From Flavobacteriaceae bacterium (GTDB lineage Bacteria > Bacteroidota > Bacteroidia > Flavobacteriales > Flavobacteriaceae): 64,000 nt of DNA. Shown in pieces: positions 33,727 to 42,228 of the stretch. The stretch's first letter is position 1. The number at the start of each line of letters is the position of its first letter. The notes under the pieces were generated by a model. It saw nothing but the letters and a program-made list of their open reading frames with translations, did no database searches and had not been told where the DNA came from. The stretch covers positions 1 through 64,000 of the forward strand of contig JABGUL010000034.1 in NCBI GenBank assembly GCA_018646605.1. Reading direction: 5' to 3'. The translations under genes and the position numbers were made by a program.

Positions 33727-35507
33727 CAACTTAATTTTTGTTCAATTTCACCTTTCTCCAAAGTAATGAAAATCTGCTTATTAAAAGGAGATACCGTGGT
33801 TTCTTTACACCCAAAAAAGTCATCTAATAAACGATGTTGCTCTTCCAACTTAAGTGTTTCTCCTGGTCGAATTGCCAAGCTTTGAGCCATTGACTTTGCT
33901 ACTTGATCGGCATAACTAAAATGCTGATTCTCTGATTCCTTGTCATTTTCTAAAAGAAGGGTTTCGATAACTGATTCAATTTTTGATGGTGGACAATGCT
34001 CAGGAGCCCCCATAACTTCGATAGATTTTTCAATGTGCTTAATTTCAAATCCTAAAGCTTCTAAAATTTCATATGAACTTTTAAATTGTTCTTCTTGCTG
34101 AGGGTTTAACTCTATTGTTAACGGAAAGAGAAGCTGCTGACTGATTCCCTTTTTAGTTGTGATAGCACTTAAAAAACGCTCATATAAAATACGCTGATGC
34201 GCCCTACTTTGATCAATTAATAACATGCTGGTTCTAAGTGGACAAACAATATATTTGAAGAAAAGTTGAAAGACCCGCGTAGCTTGAGGCACTTCGACCA
34301 AGGAATGTGTAGATGAAACTTCTTCTGTAGGTAAGGATTGAATTCCGCTGTATAAACCTTCCCATTGCTCCATTTTAGGTTTCCTGTTTGAGGCTGAATC
34401 CTTGAATGGGTTAAAACTAGAATCCACTTCTATTGGAGGAGATGTAGGAACTTTATTTTTAAATGCATAGGGAACTTCCATTGTTTGGTTTTGTTCAAAA
34501 TCAAGCGTTGGAATAACCTGAAAAATCCCTAAACTATGCTTAATTGTAGAACGTAAAATAGCATAAAGACTCTGTTCATCTTCAAATTTCACCTCCGTCT
34601 TGGTTGGATGAATATTGATGTCGATTGTTTTGGGGTCCAATTCCAAAAACAAAAAATATCCTGGATTAAATCCTGGTCGTAATAAGCCTTCAAATGCTGC
34701 CGATACTGCATGATTCAAAAACGGACTCCTTATAAAACGATTGTTAACAAAAAAAAATTGCTGCCCACGTGTTTTCTTGGCATGGCTGGGTTTCACCACA
34801 AATCCATTAAGTCTTGCTAATGAGGTTGTTTCTTCAATGGGCACAAGAAGTGAATCCAACTTATTTCCAAATATGGCAACCAGTCTTTTACGTAGGTTTG
34901 AAGAGGGTAAATCGAACAGCTCAGAACCATTATTAAAAAACAAAAACTTAATTCCAGGGTGTGCAAGTGCAACCCTATGGAATTCATCAATGACATGCCT
35001 TAATTCAACCGTATCTGATTTCAAAAAATTTCTTCGTGCTGGTATGTTATAAAAAAGGCTTTTTACCGCTATCGAGGTACCCTTGGGTTGTGTAGATAGT
35101 GTTTGCTCAATTACTTGACTTCCCTCTATTTTTAGACAATGTGACACGTCTTCATTTTCAACACGGGTATGCGTTTCAACATGAGCGATCGCAGCAATTG
35201 AAGCAAGTGCCTCACCTCTAAATCCTTTCGTTTTTAATGTAAATAAATCTTCCGCTATATTAATCTTGGAAGTAGCATGTCGTTCAAAGGCTAATCGAAT
35301 ATCTGTACTATTCATACCCGTGCCATTGTCAATTACTTGCACGAGAGTTTTTCCAGCATCCTTAACAATTAACTGAATGGTGTCCGAACCCGCATCAACG
35401 GCATTTTCCAACAATTCTTTAACAACAGAAGCGGGTCGTTGAATAACTTCTCCTGCCGCTATTTGATTGGCTACGTGGTCGGGTAAAAGCGATATCCTAT
35501 TTGTCAT
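33726..35507 (-). CDS. mutL: DNA mismatch repair protein MutL
   Basis: MutL couples mismatch recognition by MutS to strand removal. The 593-aa protein has the GHKL ATPase: NQIAAGEVIQRPASVVKELL, ENAVDAGSDTIQL, DNGTGM, TKGFRGEALASI. The C-terminal dimerisation domain has IDQSRAHQRILYERF where endonuclease-type MutL proteins have DQHAxxExxxxE, so the histidine and first glutamate are replaced. No CPHGRP motif follows. It is therefore probably not itself an endonuclease. Its start overlaps the stop of the small membrane-protein gene by one base. Confidence 0.95.
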   Translation of the reverse strand: MTNRISLLPDHVANQIAAGEVIQRPASVVKELLENAVDAGSDTIQLIVKDAGKTLVQVIDNGTGMNSTDIRLAFERHATSKINIAEDLFTLKTKGFRGEALASIAAIAHVETHTRVENEDVSHCLKIEGSQVIEQTLSTQPKGTSIAVKSLFYNIPARRNFLKSDTVELRHVIDEFHRVALAHPGIKFLFFNNGSELFDLPSSNLRKRLVAIFGNKLDSLLVPIEETTSLARLNGFVVKPSHAKKTRGQQFFFVNNRFIRSPFLNHAVSAAFEGLLRPGFNPGYFLFLELDPKTIDINIHPTKTEVKFEDEQSLYAILRSTIKHSLGIFQVIPTLDFEQNQTMEVPYAFKNKVPTSPPIEVDSSFNPFKDSASNRKPKMEQWEGLYSGIQSLPTEEVSSTHSLVEVPQATRVFQLFFKYIVCPLRTSMLLIDQSRAHQRILYERFLSAITTKKGISQQLLFPLTIELNPQQEEQFKSSYEILEALGFEIKHIEKSIEVMGAPEHCPPSKIESVIETLLLENDKESENQHFSYADQVAKSMAQSLAIRPGETLKLEEQHRLLDDFFGCKETTVSPFNKQIFITLEKGEIEQKLS

Positions 35508-35803
35508 TAAGCAGCTGAAGAAAAAATAGAAAGATCAAAATCTAATATATACAAACACACAAAAACAAGTGCTAAAATAATAAGTAAAAGGCGTAAAGAA
35601 ATGGATCGATTCTTTCGAGATCGCATTTGTACTCTGGCCTCTTTCCATTGTTGACCAAAATCATTGGAGTTGTAAGTATCTCTGTATTTTGAAAACTTAG
35701 AATCAAATTCATATAGATTACCCTCTTCTTTCCCTTTGTAGTAACGAGGCGTATAGTTATACCGTCTGTTTTTGGATATCTTGAAAAGATTTGACTTCAT
35801 CAT
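35507..35803 (-). CDS. Small membrane protein linked to ribH and mutL
   Basis: The 98-aa product has a basic, tyrosine-rich N-terminus (SKNRRYNYTPRYYKGKEEG), an EFDSKFSKYRDTY helix and one membrane segment near the C-terminus (LRLLLIILALVFVCLYIL). Homologues next to ribH have been labelled riboflavin synthase beta subunit in some annotations, but nothing in this sequence supports enzyme activity. It lies between ribH and mutL on the same strand. Confidence 0.8.
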   Translation of the reverse strand: MMKSNLFKISKNRRYNYTPRYYKGKEEGNLYEFDSKFSKYRDTYNSNDFGQQWKEARVQMRSRKNRSISLRLLLIILALVFVCLYILDFDLSIFSSAA

Positions 35804-35867
35804 AAAACCAAAGGTACAAGAAAGCTATAAAATTAGAAACTCTCTCTTAAGAAACTTATGATTGAAT

Positions 35868-36353
35868 TTAAGGTACCTTACGAAGTGCAATCATTTGCAT
35901 TGCTGCAACAGCAGCCTCAACTCCTTTATTGCCATGCTTCCCTCCACTTCTATCTTGTGCTTGTTCAAGTGTATTGTCTGTGAGGACACAGAATACAACA
36001 GGCACTTTGGAAAGAACATTCAAGTCCTTAACCCCTTGAGAAACTGCTTGACATACGAAATCAAAGTGTTTGGTTTGTCCTTGAATTACACTCCCAATGA
36101 CAATAACTGCATCGGGGTTATACGATTGTGCTTTTTTAGCACCATAAATTAATTCAAAACTACCAGGAACATTCCAAACTTTGATGTTGGATTCCTGAAC
36201 CTTGTGCTTTAAAAGTGTCGTTATTGCTCCGTCTAGAAGCGAAGAAGTAATCGACTCATTCCATTGGGATACGACAAGGTGAATGATAAAAGGCGTTCCG
36301 TCGGGAATAGCTTCAGAATTATAAGCAGAAAGATTGCTTAAAGCTGTTGCCAT
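35868..36353 (-). CDS. ribH: 6,7-dimethyl-8-ribityllumazine synthase
   Basis: RibH joins the pyrimidine and butanone-phosphate precursors in riboflavin synthesis. The 161-aa protein has VVSQWNESIT, VWNVPGSFELIYGAKKA and VIVIGSVIQGQTKHFDFVC, where the histidine of TKHFD is the catalytic base. KVPVVFCVLTDNTLEQAQDRSGGKHGNKG closes the active site. The next gene upstream (TPR protein) ends at its start. No FMN riboswitch sequence is seen upstream. Confidence 0.95.
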   Translation of the reverse strand: MATALSNLSAYNSEAIPDGTPFIIHLVVSQWNESITSSLLDGAITTLLKHKVQESNIKVWNVPGSFELIYGAKKAQSYNPDAVIVIGSVIQGQTKHFDFVCQAVSQGVKDLNVLSKVPVVFCVLTDNTLEQAQDRSGGKHGNKGVEAAVAAMQMIALRKVP

Positions 36354-37121
36354 TTATTGTAATAGTGTTTCCAGTCTTCCAATTTGAACCGCAACTTGTT
36401 TTGCTTCCTCTGATTTTGGAAATTCTTTTTCAATACGCTTTAAAAAAGATAACGCCTGTTTTGTCTTACCAATTTCTGTACCTACCATAGCTGCCTTATA
36501 AAGGTACTTGGGGGTACTAAACATATTGTTGTTTATTTCAGATGCAGCTAAATAATAATCAAAGGCATCTTCCTTTTGATCCAACTGAAAAAAAGCATCA
36601 CCAATAGCACCTTTTGAGAGAGCACTCAACAATACGTCATCAGCAGTAAATTGATCTAAATAAACGATTGCGTTTTGATAATCTTTCAAATTCAAATAAG
36701 ACATCCCAGCACTATAAGTTGCAAGTTTTGCTGCTGGAGTCCCTTTATAGTTTTCAATGATATCTAAAAAACCATACTTCCCTTCTCCTCCTCTAAGTGC
36801 TCTAGAATATAAGGAATCCGAATCAACACTATTGACAGCCAGTTCAAAGTAATATTGTGCTTGATTTAATTCACTTACGGCTTCGCGCTGCTTGGGTTCT
36901 ACCACAAAATTGTTATACCCTAAATACCCTAAAACACCAATGGCAACTACACCTATGATGGTTAAAATTATATTTTGATATTTAACTACCCATTCTTCTG
37001 TCTTGGAAGCAGAACTATCTAAAGCTTCAAATACTTCAGCTGTTGTGCTTTCTACAGCAATATCATTTTCTTTGGATGAAGAGATAGATTTCTTTGCACC
37101 GCGTTTTTTATATGTTGCCAT
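36354..37121 (-). CDS. TPR-containing membrane protein, YfgM-like
   Basis: I chose the ATG at 37121 (MATYKKRGAKKSISSS), because the longer frame adds a hydrophobic start unlike its homologues. The 255-aa protein has a lysine-rich N-terminus, one membrane helix (about 57-78, ILTIIGVVAIGVLGYLGY) and a C-terminal tetratricopeptide region with YFELAVNSVDSDSLYSRAL and LNLKDYQNAIVYLDQF. The topology resembles YfgM, a helper of exported-protein folding. It heads the ribH-mutL-rhomboid operon. Confidence 0.88.
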   Translation of the reverse strand: MATYKKRGAKKSISSSKENDIAVESTTAEVFEALDSSASKTEEWVVKYQNIILTIIGVVAIGVLGYLGYNNFVVEPKQREAVSELNQAQYYFELAVNSVDSDSLYSRALRGGEGKYGFLDIIENYKGTPAAKLATYSAGMSYLNLKDYQNAIVYLDQFTADDVLLSALSKGAIGDAFFQLDQKEDAFDYYLAASEINNNMFSTPKYLYKAAMVGTEIGKTKQALSFLKRIEKEFPKSEEAKQVAVQIGRLETLLQ

Positions 37122-37196
37122 GGTAAAATAAATTAAGCGCACAAAATTAGTCTTTTTATTCTAATTCAAAAAGTACTTCGCTACCTTCTAACTTAT

Positions 37197-37204
37197 TATT
37201 TTTG
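37197..37204 (+). promoter_or_regulatory. -7 element of recF
   Basis: TATTTTTG matches TAnnTTTG and lies just 6 bases before the ATG at 37211. A start further upstream would fall inside it, which decides the recF start. Confidence 0.5.
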
Positions 37205-37210
37205 TATTCT

Positions 37211-38290
37211 ATGCATTTAAAACAAATTACACTTACTAATTATAAGAATATAACCTCTAAGACTTTTGACTTTAATCCTAAAATCAATTGCTTCATTGGA
37301 AACAATGGTGTTGGAAAAACAAATATTTTAGACGCAATCTATCATTTAGCTTTTGGCAAAAGCTATTTCAACCCTATTTCAATTCAAAATATTCAAATAG
37401 GTACTGACTTTTTTGCGCTCGAAGGACGCTATGAAACCAATGAAAGAGAAGAAAAAATTATTTGTAGTGTAAAAAAAGGACAAAAAAAAACCTTAAAACG
37501 AAATGGAAAGATTTATGATCGCATTGCAGACCACATTGGACTTATTCCCACAGTAATAATTTCACCTGCTGATCGTGACCTTATTTCTGAAGGGAGCAGC
37601 ACTCGTAGGAAATTTATAGATGCTGTGATTGGTCAGACCGATGCAGAATTTCTTAGAAATTTAATTGAATACAATAAGATTCTTTCTCAACGTAATGCTT
37701 TATTAAAATATTTTGCGCTCAACCACACCTTTGACGCCGATACACTTGAAATATATAATGAGCAATTAACCACCAGAGGACAGCCCATCCATGAAAAACG
37801 TAAATTATTCATGGAACAGTTCATTCCTATTTTTAAAGAACGTTACCACAGCATTAGCGATAAAAAAGAAACGGTTGACTTATCCTATGACAGTCAGTTG
37901 CATACTATTTCACACAAGATACTTTTAGAAGAAAGTCTTTCCAAAGATCGTATGATACAACATACCACTACAGGAATTCACAAAGACGACATACACCTCC
38001 TAAAAGACGAACAACCCATCAAAAAATTTGGAAGTCAAGGCCAGCAAAAAACTTTTTTGGTTGCTTTAAAATTAGCACAGTTTGATTTTTTAAAGGCAGA
38101 AACAGGAGTTGCACCCATACTCCTTTTGGACGATGCTTTTGACAAGCTAGACCAACAACGTGTTTCTCAAATTATTTCTTTAGTGGATCAAAATGATTTT
38201 GGTCAAATATTCATTACTGACACCCACGAGGACAGAACATTACAAGCACTATCTAATACGCAATCAAGCTATGAGTTATTTAAACTTTAA
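37211..38290 (+). CDS. recF: DNA replication and repair protein RecF
   Basis: RecF loads RecA at gaps with RecO and RecR. The 359-aa protein starts MHLKQITLTNYKNITSK and has Walker A GNNGVGKTN (about 30-38), PADRDLISEGSSTRRKF, the signature FGSQGQQKTFLVALKLAQ and Walker B PILLLDDAFDKLD. An in-frame ATG three codons upstream lies in the promoter. The 3' end overlaps the start of the lipoprotein gene by 20 bases. Confidence 0.95.
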   Translation: MHLKQITLTNYKNITSKTFDFNPKINCFIGNNGVGKTNILDAIYHLAFGKSYFNPISIQNIQIGTDFFALEGRYETNEREEKIICSVKKGQKKTLKRNGKIYDRIADHIGLIPTVIISPADRDLISEGSSTRRKFIDAVIGQTDAEFLRNLIEYNKILSQRNALLKYFALNHTFDADTLEIYNEQLTTRGQPIHEKRKLFMEQFIPIFKERYHSISDKKETVDLSYDSQLHTISHKILLEESLSKDRMIQHTTTGIHKDDIHLLKDEQPIKKFGSQGQQKTFLVALKLAQFDFLKAETGVAPILLLDDAFDKLDQQRVSQIISLVDQNDFGQIFITDTHEDRTLQALSNTQSSYELFKL

Positions 38291-38708
38291 AAAGGGATCC
38301 CAACTATTTTGTATACTTATGCTGTTGGTTGGCGTAAGCTGTACTAATCAAAAAAAAATAGCCCCTGAGGAACTAGAGGGATATTGGGAAATTGATTTTA
38401 TCTCACAACATGGAGAAACTTTTAAATCCTCCTCTGCAGCACCTTTATATGATTATTATGCAGTAGAGCAAATGTCTGGTTTTTATAAGAAAGTAGCTCC
38501 TTCATTCAGAGGAACATTTGAAACATCCGAAGATGTGACTGCCTTTAAGATAGAAATGACAAAAGCCGGTTATTTCTTACATTTTAAAACCCCATGGGAT
38601 GAATGGGAAAAAAAAATAATACAACTCGATAGTCAAAAGCTTATCTTAGAGCATGAAAAAAGAACTTTTCATTACAAACGACCTAGGTTAATTAATGTTC
38701 TCCCATGA
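38271..38708 (+). CDS. Small lipoprotein of unknown function
   Basis: I chose the ATG at 38271 because MSYLNFKKGSQLFCILMLLVGVSC gives a lipoprotein signal (lipobox VGVSC); a frame from 38193 would run deep into recF. The 145-aa product then has a small beta-rich domain with LEGYWEIDFISQHGETF. This resembles the lipocalin-like small-domain lipoproteins of Bacteroidetes, though the match is not firm. It overlaps recF by 20 bases and the DUF721 gene by 4, so the three form one operon. Confidence 0.82.
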   Translation: MSYLNFKKGSQLFCILMLLVGVSCTNQKKIAPEELEGYWEIDFISQHGETFKSSSAAPLYDYYAVEQMSGFYKKVAPSFRGTFETSEDVTAFKIEMTKAGYFLHFKTPWDEWEKKIIQLDSQKLILEHEKRTFHYKRPRLINVLP

Positions 38709-39007
38709 GTGATTTCCAAAAAAAATTTGATCCCAAGCCAATCAAGAGTGTTCTCCAAGATATCGTGGGACAAAAGTCCCTCAAAAAGGGAGTTCAAAAT
38801 GTAAGAATATGTAATTCCTGGGGAGAAATAGTAGGTGAAAATGTTATGAAATATACTGACGAAGTCCGCTTTTCTCATAATATCTTATACGTAAAAATCC
38901 ATTCTGCTCCTTTAAAAATGGAACTAAACTATGGCATTGAAAACTTGAAGCAAAAGCTAAATAATCACTTAGGCCTAGAGGTAATTCAAAAAATAGTTTT
39001 AATCTAA
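38705..39007 (+). CDS. DUF721 (DciA-like) protein
   Basis: The 100-aa protein has [24 protein letters not shown] and [22 protein letters not shown], which fit DUF721. Members related to DciA help load the replicative helicase in bacteria without DnaC. The link with recF in the same operon is consistent with a DNA-replication role but is not proof. Its stop codon overlaps that of the convergent ndk by 3 bases. Confidence 0.88.
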   Translation: MSDFQKKFDPKPIKSVLQDIVGQKSLKKGVQNVRICNSWGEIVGENVMKYTDEVRFSHNILYVKIHSAPLKMELNYGIENLKQKLNNHLGLEVIQKIVLI

Positions 39008-39420
39008 AAACGCTCGCGAGTGGCAAAATGAAAGGCTGCCTCTATTGCCGCATTTTCATCACTATCAGACCCGTGCACTGCATTTTCTCCCATAGAGGTT
39101 GCATAGAGCTTACGGATAGTTCCTTCTGCTGCTTCAGCTGGATTGGTAGCACCAATAAGAGTTCTGAAATCGTTGACTGCGTTTTCTTTTTCTAAGACTG
39201 CAGCAACTATAGGACCACGCGTCATAAAAGCAACTAACTCACCAAAAAATGGACGTTCATTATGGACTGCATAAAAATGTTCAGCATCAGAAAGCGTAAG
39301 TTGAGTTAATTTCAGTGCTTTTACTTTAAAGCCAGAAGAAGTTATTTTTTCTAAAATAGCACCGATATGTCCGTTTTCAACACCATCGGGCTTAATCATC
39401 ATGAAAGTTGTATTTCCCAT
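39004..39420 (-). CDS. ndk: Nucleoside diphosphate kinase
   Basis: Ndk transfers the terminal phosphate between nucleotides to balance NTP and dNTP pools. The 138-aa protein from ATG 39420 starts [20 protein letters not shown] and has the phosphohistidine H116 in [32 protein letters not shown] is the family core. A longer frame from 39438 adds six residues absent from homologues. It stands alone between convergent and divergent genes. Confidence 0.95.
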   Translation of the reverse strand: MGNTTFMMIKPDGVENGHIGAILEKITSSGFKVKALKLTQLTLSDAEHFYAVHNERPFFGELVAFMTRGPIVAAVLEKENAVNDFRTLIGATNPAEAAEGTIRKLYATSMGENAVHGSDSDENAAIEAAFHFATRERF

Positions 39421-39551
39421 TTTTTTTCTTTGCTGCAAAACTACTAAATGTATTTAAATACCACTTTACAAGATGCATTAAAGATTTTAGGGAATTAAAA
39501 AAATAAGGAGGATGTCTTACAAATATCATGAAAATGGTATCTTCGCTATGT

Positions 39552-40559
39552 ATGGATAAGCACTTTATTACTAGCCTAAAGAAAAAACTAGAAACGCCTC
39601 AAAAAGCAGTCATAATACCTCATAAAAACCCTGACGGGGATGCTTTAGGAAGCACTTTAGCTTTACTCCACTTTTTAATTCAAAACAAACATGAAGCAGT
39701 GGTAATTGCTCCCAATGAATACCCTGATTTTTTAAACTGGCTCCCTGGACAAGAAGCTGTTTTAAAATACAATCGAAATCCAAAAGACGTAAGATATAAA
39801 ATTGAATCCGCAACATTAATTTTCACCCTGGACTTCAATCATCTCTCTAGAATCGGAGATCTGGAACCCTTAGTACAAAAAGCAAAAGCCGATAAAATCA
39901 TGATCGATCATCATGAAAGTCCAGACAATTATGCAACATTAATGTATTCTGATGTAAGTATGAGTTCAACCTGTGAAATGGTATATAACATAATTAAAGA
40001 CATGGATCCAAATGGATTTACACCTGACATATCAGAGTGCTTATATACCGGAATAATGACAGATACCGGCTCGTTTCGTTATCCAGCAACTACGCCAGCA
40101 ACGCATAGAGCCATCGCTCATTTGATTGAAACGGGTGCTTCAGGCACAGAAATTCATCAAAGAATTTATGATAGTGCTTCCTTTAGTAGACTCAAATTAT
40201 TGGGTCTTACGCTCTCTAATCTTAAGCAAATACCTAATTTACCTGTAGTCTACATGACCCTTTCTCAAAAGGAACTCAATAGTTGTGATTATAAAAAGGG
40301 AGACACCGAGGGTTTTGTCAATTATGGATTAAGTCTCGAGGGGATTATTTTTTCTTGTATAATGATTGAAAATGAAAATGAAGGAATTATTAAGATATCC
40401 TTCAGATCTCAAGGTGAGTTTTCTGTAAATGATTTTGCGCGATCCTATTTTAATGGAGGCGGACATCATAATGCTGCGGGGGGAATGTCTTCAGATTCAA
40501 TTGAAACAACAGTTGCCCGTTTTATAGAATCCGTACAAGAGGTAGCTCATAAATTTTAG
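39552..40559 (+). CDS. nrnA: DHH-family phosphoesterase, NrnA-like
   Basis: NrnA-type enzymes degrade short RNA oligonucleotides and may also dephosphorylate pAp. The 335-aa protein has IIPHKNPDGDALGSTLALLHF, IDHHESPDN (DHH motif), GIMTDTGSFRYPATTPATH and GGGHHNAAGG (DHHA1). I chose the ATG at 39552 (MDKHFITSLKKK); ATGs at 39528 and 39534 precede or overlap a possible -7 element TATCTTCG at 39538-39545. It starts an operon with gldI. Confidence 0.9.
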   Translation: MDKHFITSLKKKLETPQKAVIIPHKNPDGDALGSTLALLHFLIQNKHEAVVIAPNEYPDFLNWLPGQEAVLKYNRNPKDVRYKIESATLIFTLDFNHLSRIGDLEPLVQKAKADKIMIDHHESPDNYATLMYSDVSMSSTCEMVYNIIKDMDPNGFTPDISECLYTGIMTDTGSFRYPATTPATHRAIAHLIETGASGTEIHQRIYDSASFSRLKLLGLTLSNLKQIPNLPVVYMTLSQKELNSCDYKKGDTEGFVNYGLSLEGIIFSCIMIENENEGIIKISFRSQGEFSVNDFARSYFNGGGHHNAAGGMSSDSIETTVARFIESVQEVAHKF

Positions 40560-40562
40560 ATT

Positions 40563-41096
40563 GTGAAAAAAAAAGTTTTCCTTCTTTTAATTTTAACTCT
40601 CGTTTCATGCAATGAAATAGAACCAAGGAAACCCCTAAATAAAAAGTTAGATTCCTTTATGATAAGCTCTGCTCAGCGGAATAAAAATCTATTCAAAAAA
40701 GAAGCTCAATTACTAAAAGAGGCTGCCAAAAAAGACTCACTTTATAACTATAAAATTTCAGAGTCAGGGTTCCTATATAGATATATCGAGATTTCTTCTC
40801 AAACTATTTCCTTCCCTTCAAAAGGAGAGGTTGTTCGTTTTCAATATCAAATTGAAGACCTAAATAAAAATATAATTTACAGTTTTGAAGAGCTTGGACC
40901 TGTTGAATATGCAATAGATCAAGAAGATTTACTACCCGCCTTAAGAGAAGGTCTCCGTCTTCTTCGCCCTGATGATATTGCGGTATTTCTTTTTCCTTCA
41001 TACCTTTGTTATAGTTATCAAGGTGATAACCAAAAAATAGGAATAAACCAACCCTTACGTTTTATTATAAAACGCCTACCCTTAACTAACAAATAA
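40563..41096 (+). CDS. gldI: Gliding-motility peptidyl-prolyl isomerase lipoprotein GldI
   Basis: GldI is an FKBP-type isomerase needed for gliding motility and the type 9 secretion machinery in some flavobacteria. The 177-aa product starts with a lipoprotein signal (KKVFLLLILTLVSC) from GTG at 40563. The FKBP domain has EVVRFQYQIEDLNKNIIYS, VEYAIDQEDLLPALREGLRLL and the end FIIKRLP. It follows nrnA by 3 bases and precedes another isomerase gene by 15. Its presence suggests, but does not prove, that the organism glides. Confidence 0.88.
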   Translation: MKKKVFLLLILTLVSCNEIEPRKPLNKKLDSFMISSAQRNKNLFKKEAQLLKEAAKKDSLYNYKISESGFLYRYIEISSQTISFPSKGEVVRFQYQIEDLNKNIIYSFEELGPVEYAIDQEDLLPALREGLRLLRPDDIAVFLFPSYLCYSYQGDNQKIGINQPLRFIIKRLPLTNK

Positions 41097-41111
41097 CGAA
41101 AAACTAACCTC

Positions 41112-42188
41112 ATGAAAAAAATATTTACTCCTCTGTTATTAATCATTTTCCTGATTGGATGTGACACTCAATATCCCGATTTAGAATCTGGTCTTTATGC
41201 TGGCATTAAGACCAATAAAGGATCAATCGTAATAAAATTAGCACAAGAAAAAGCTCCAATAACAGTAGCCAATTTTGTTTCTCTAAGTGAAGGAAACAAT
41301 CCCTTTGTTTCGGAAGAATTTAAATCTAAAAAATTCTATAACGGTTTAAAATTTCATCGTGTTATTGCAGACTTTATGATTCAAGGAGGAGATCCTGACG
41401 GTAATGGATCTGGAGGTCCAGGGTATCGCTTTGATGATGAGTTTTCAGATTTAACCCACAAAGGACCTGGTATATTATCTATGGCCAATTCTGGGCCAGC
41501 AACCAATGGAAGCCAATTTTTCATCACCCACAAGGCAACACCATGGCTAGACGGAAAGCATACTGTGTTTGGAGAAGTTATAATGGGTCTAGAACTAGTT
41601 GACAGCATTGCTCAAAATGACACCATAGAAGAAATCATTATCATTCGTAAAGGAGGAGATGCAAAGAATTTTAATGCCCCTGAAGTTTTTAACGCTTATT
41701 TTTCTGATAAAGATCAATTAGCGAAAGAAAAAGAGTTAAAACAAGTGGCTATTAAAGAAAATAATACTTCCAAATTTGATGTGCTAAAAAAAGAAACTAC
41801 CACGACCAGTTCCGGTTTACAATATATAGTTACATCAAAAGGTAATGGTGCAGCTGTAAGTTCTACAAATAAAGCCATGGTGCACTATGCTGTTTATTTT
41901 GTAGATGGAACCCTTTTGGAGACAAGTATGGAAAATGTTGCCATCGCCAATGACATTCTAAATCCTCAGCGTCAAAGTGCGGGTCAATACCAACCCATAG
42001 AAGCGTCAGTAGGAATTGATGCAAGAATGATTGAAGGTTTTAAAGAAGGTTTACGTCTTTTAAATGAAGGAGATAAAGCTACTTTATTTCTCCCCTATTC
42101 CATTGCCTACGGAGCAGATGGAATTCAAGGAATACCTCCTCAATCCGATCTAATTTTTGAGGTTGAAATTGTCTCAGTAACTCAATAA
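41112..42188 (+). CDS. Cyclophilin-FKBP fusion peptidyl-prolyl isomerase, lipoprotein
   Basis: The 358-aa lipoprotein (MKKIFTPLLLIIFLIGC) carries two isomerase domains. A cyclophilin domain lies at about 30-185, with FYNGLKFHRVIADFMIQGGD, ANSGPATNGSQFFITHKA and LDGKHTVFGEV. An FKBP domain lies at about 225-355, with TSSGLQYIVTSKGNGAAV, AMVHYAVYFVDGTLLE and GFKEGLRLLNEGDKATLFLP. The fusion of the two unrelated folds sits directly after gldI in the same operon, and it probably folds secreted proteins in the periplasm. Confidence 0.92.
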   Translation: MKKIFTPLLLIIFLIGCDTQYPDLESGLYAGIKTNKGSIVIKLAQEKAPITVANFVSLSEGNNPFVSEEFKSKKFYNGLKFHRVIADFMIQGGDPDGNGSGGPGYRFDDEFSDLTHKGPGILSMANSGPATNGSQFFITHKATPWLDGKHTVFGEVIMGLELVDSIAQNDTIEEIIIIRKGGDAKNFNAPEVFNAYFSDKDQLAKEKELKQVAIKENNTSKFDVLKKETTTTSSGLQYIVTSKGNGAAVSSTNKAMVHYAVYFVDGTLLETSMENVAIANDILNPQRQSAGQYQPIEASVGIDARMIEGFKEGLRLLNEGDKATLFLPYSIAYGADGIQGIPPQSDLIFEVEIVSVTQ

Positions 42189-42194
42189 AAAATA

Positions 42195-42224
42195 AAAAGG
42201 CCAACAGTTGTTGGTCTTTTTTTT
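42195..42224 (+). terminator. Terminator after the isomerase operon
   Basis: GGCCAACA and TGTTGGTC form a hairpin around GT with A-rich 5' and T8 3' flanks, closing the nrnA-gldI-isomerase operon. Confidence 0.75.
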
Positions 42225-42228
42225 ATCT

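Noticed and set aside
35862-36152. Plus-strand 96-codon frame opposite ribH
   Set aside because: It is antisense to the conserved lumazine synthase and has no recognisable features.
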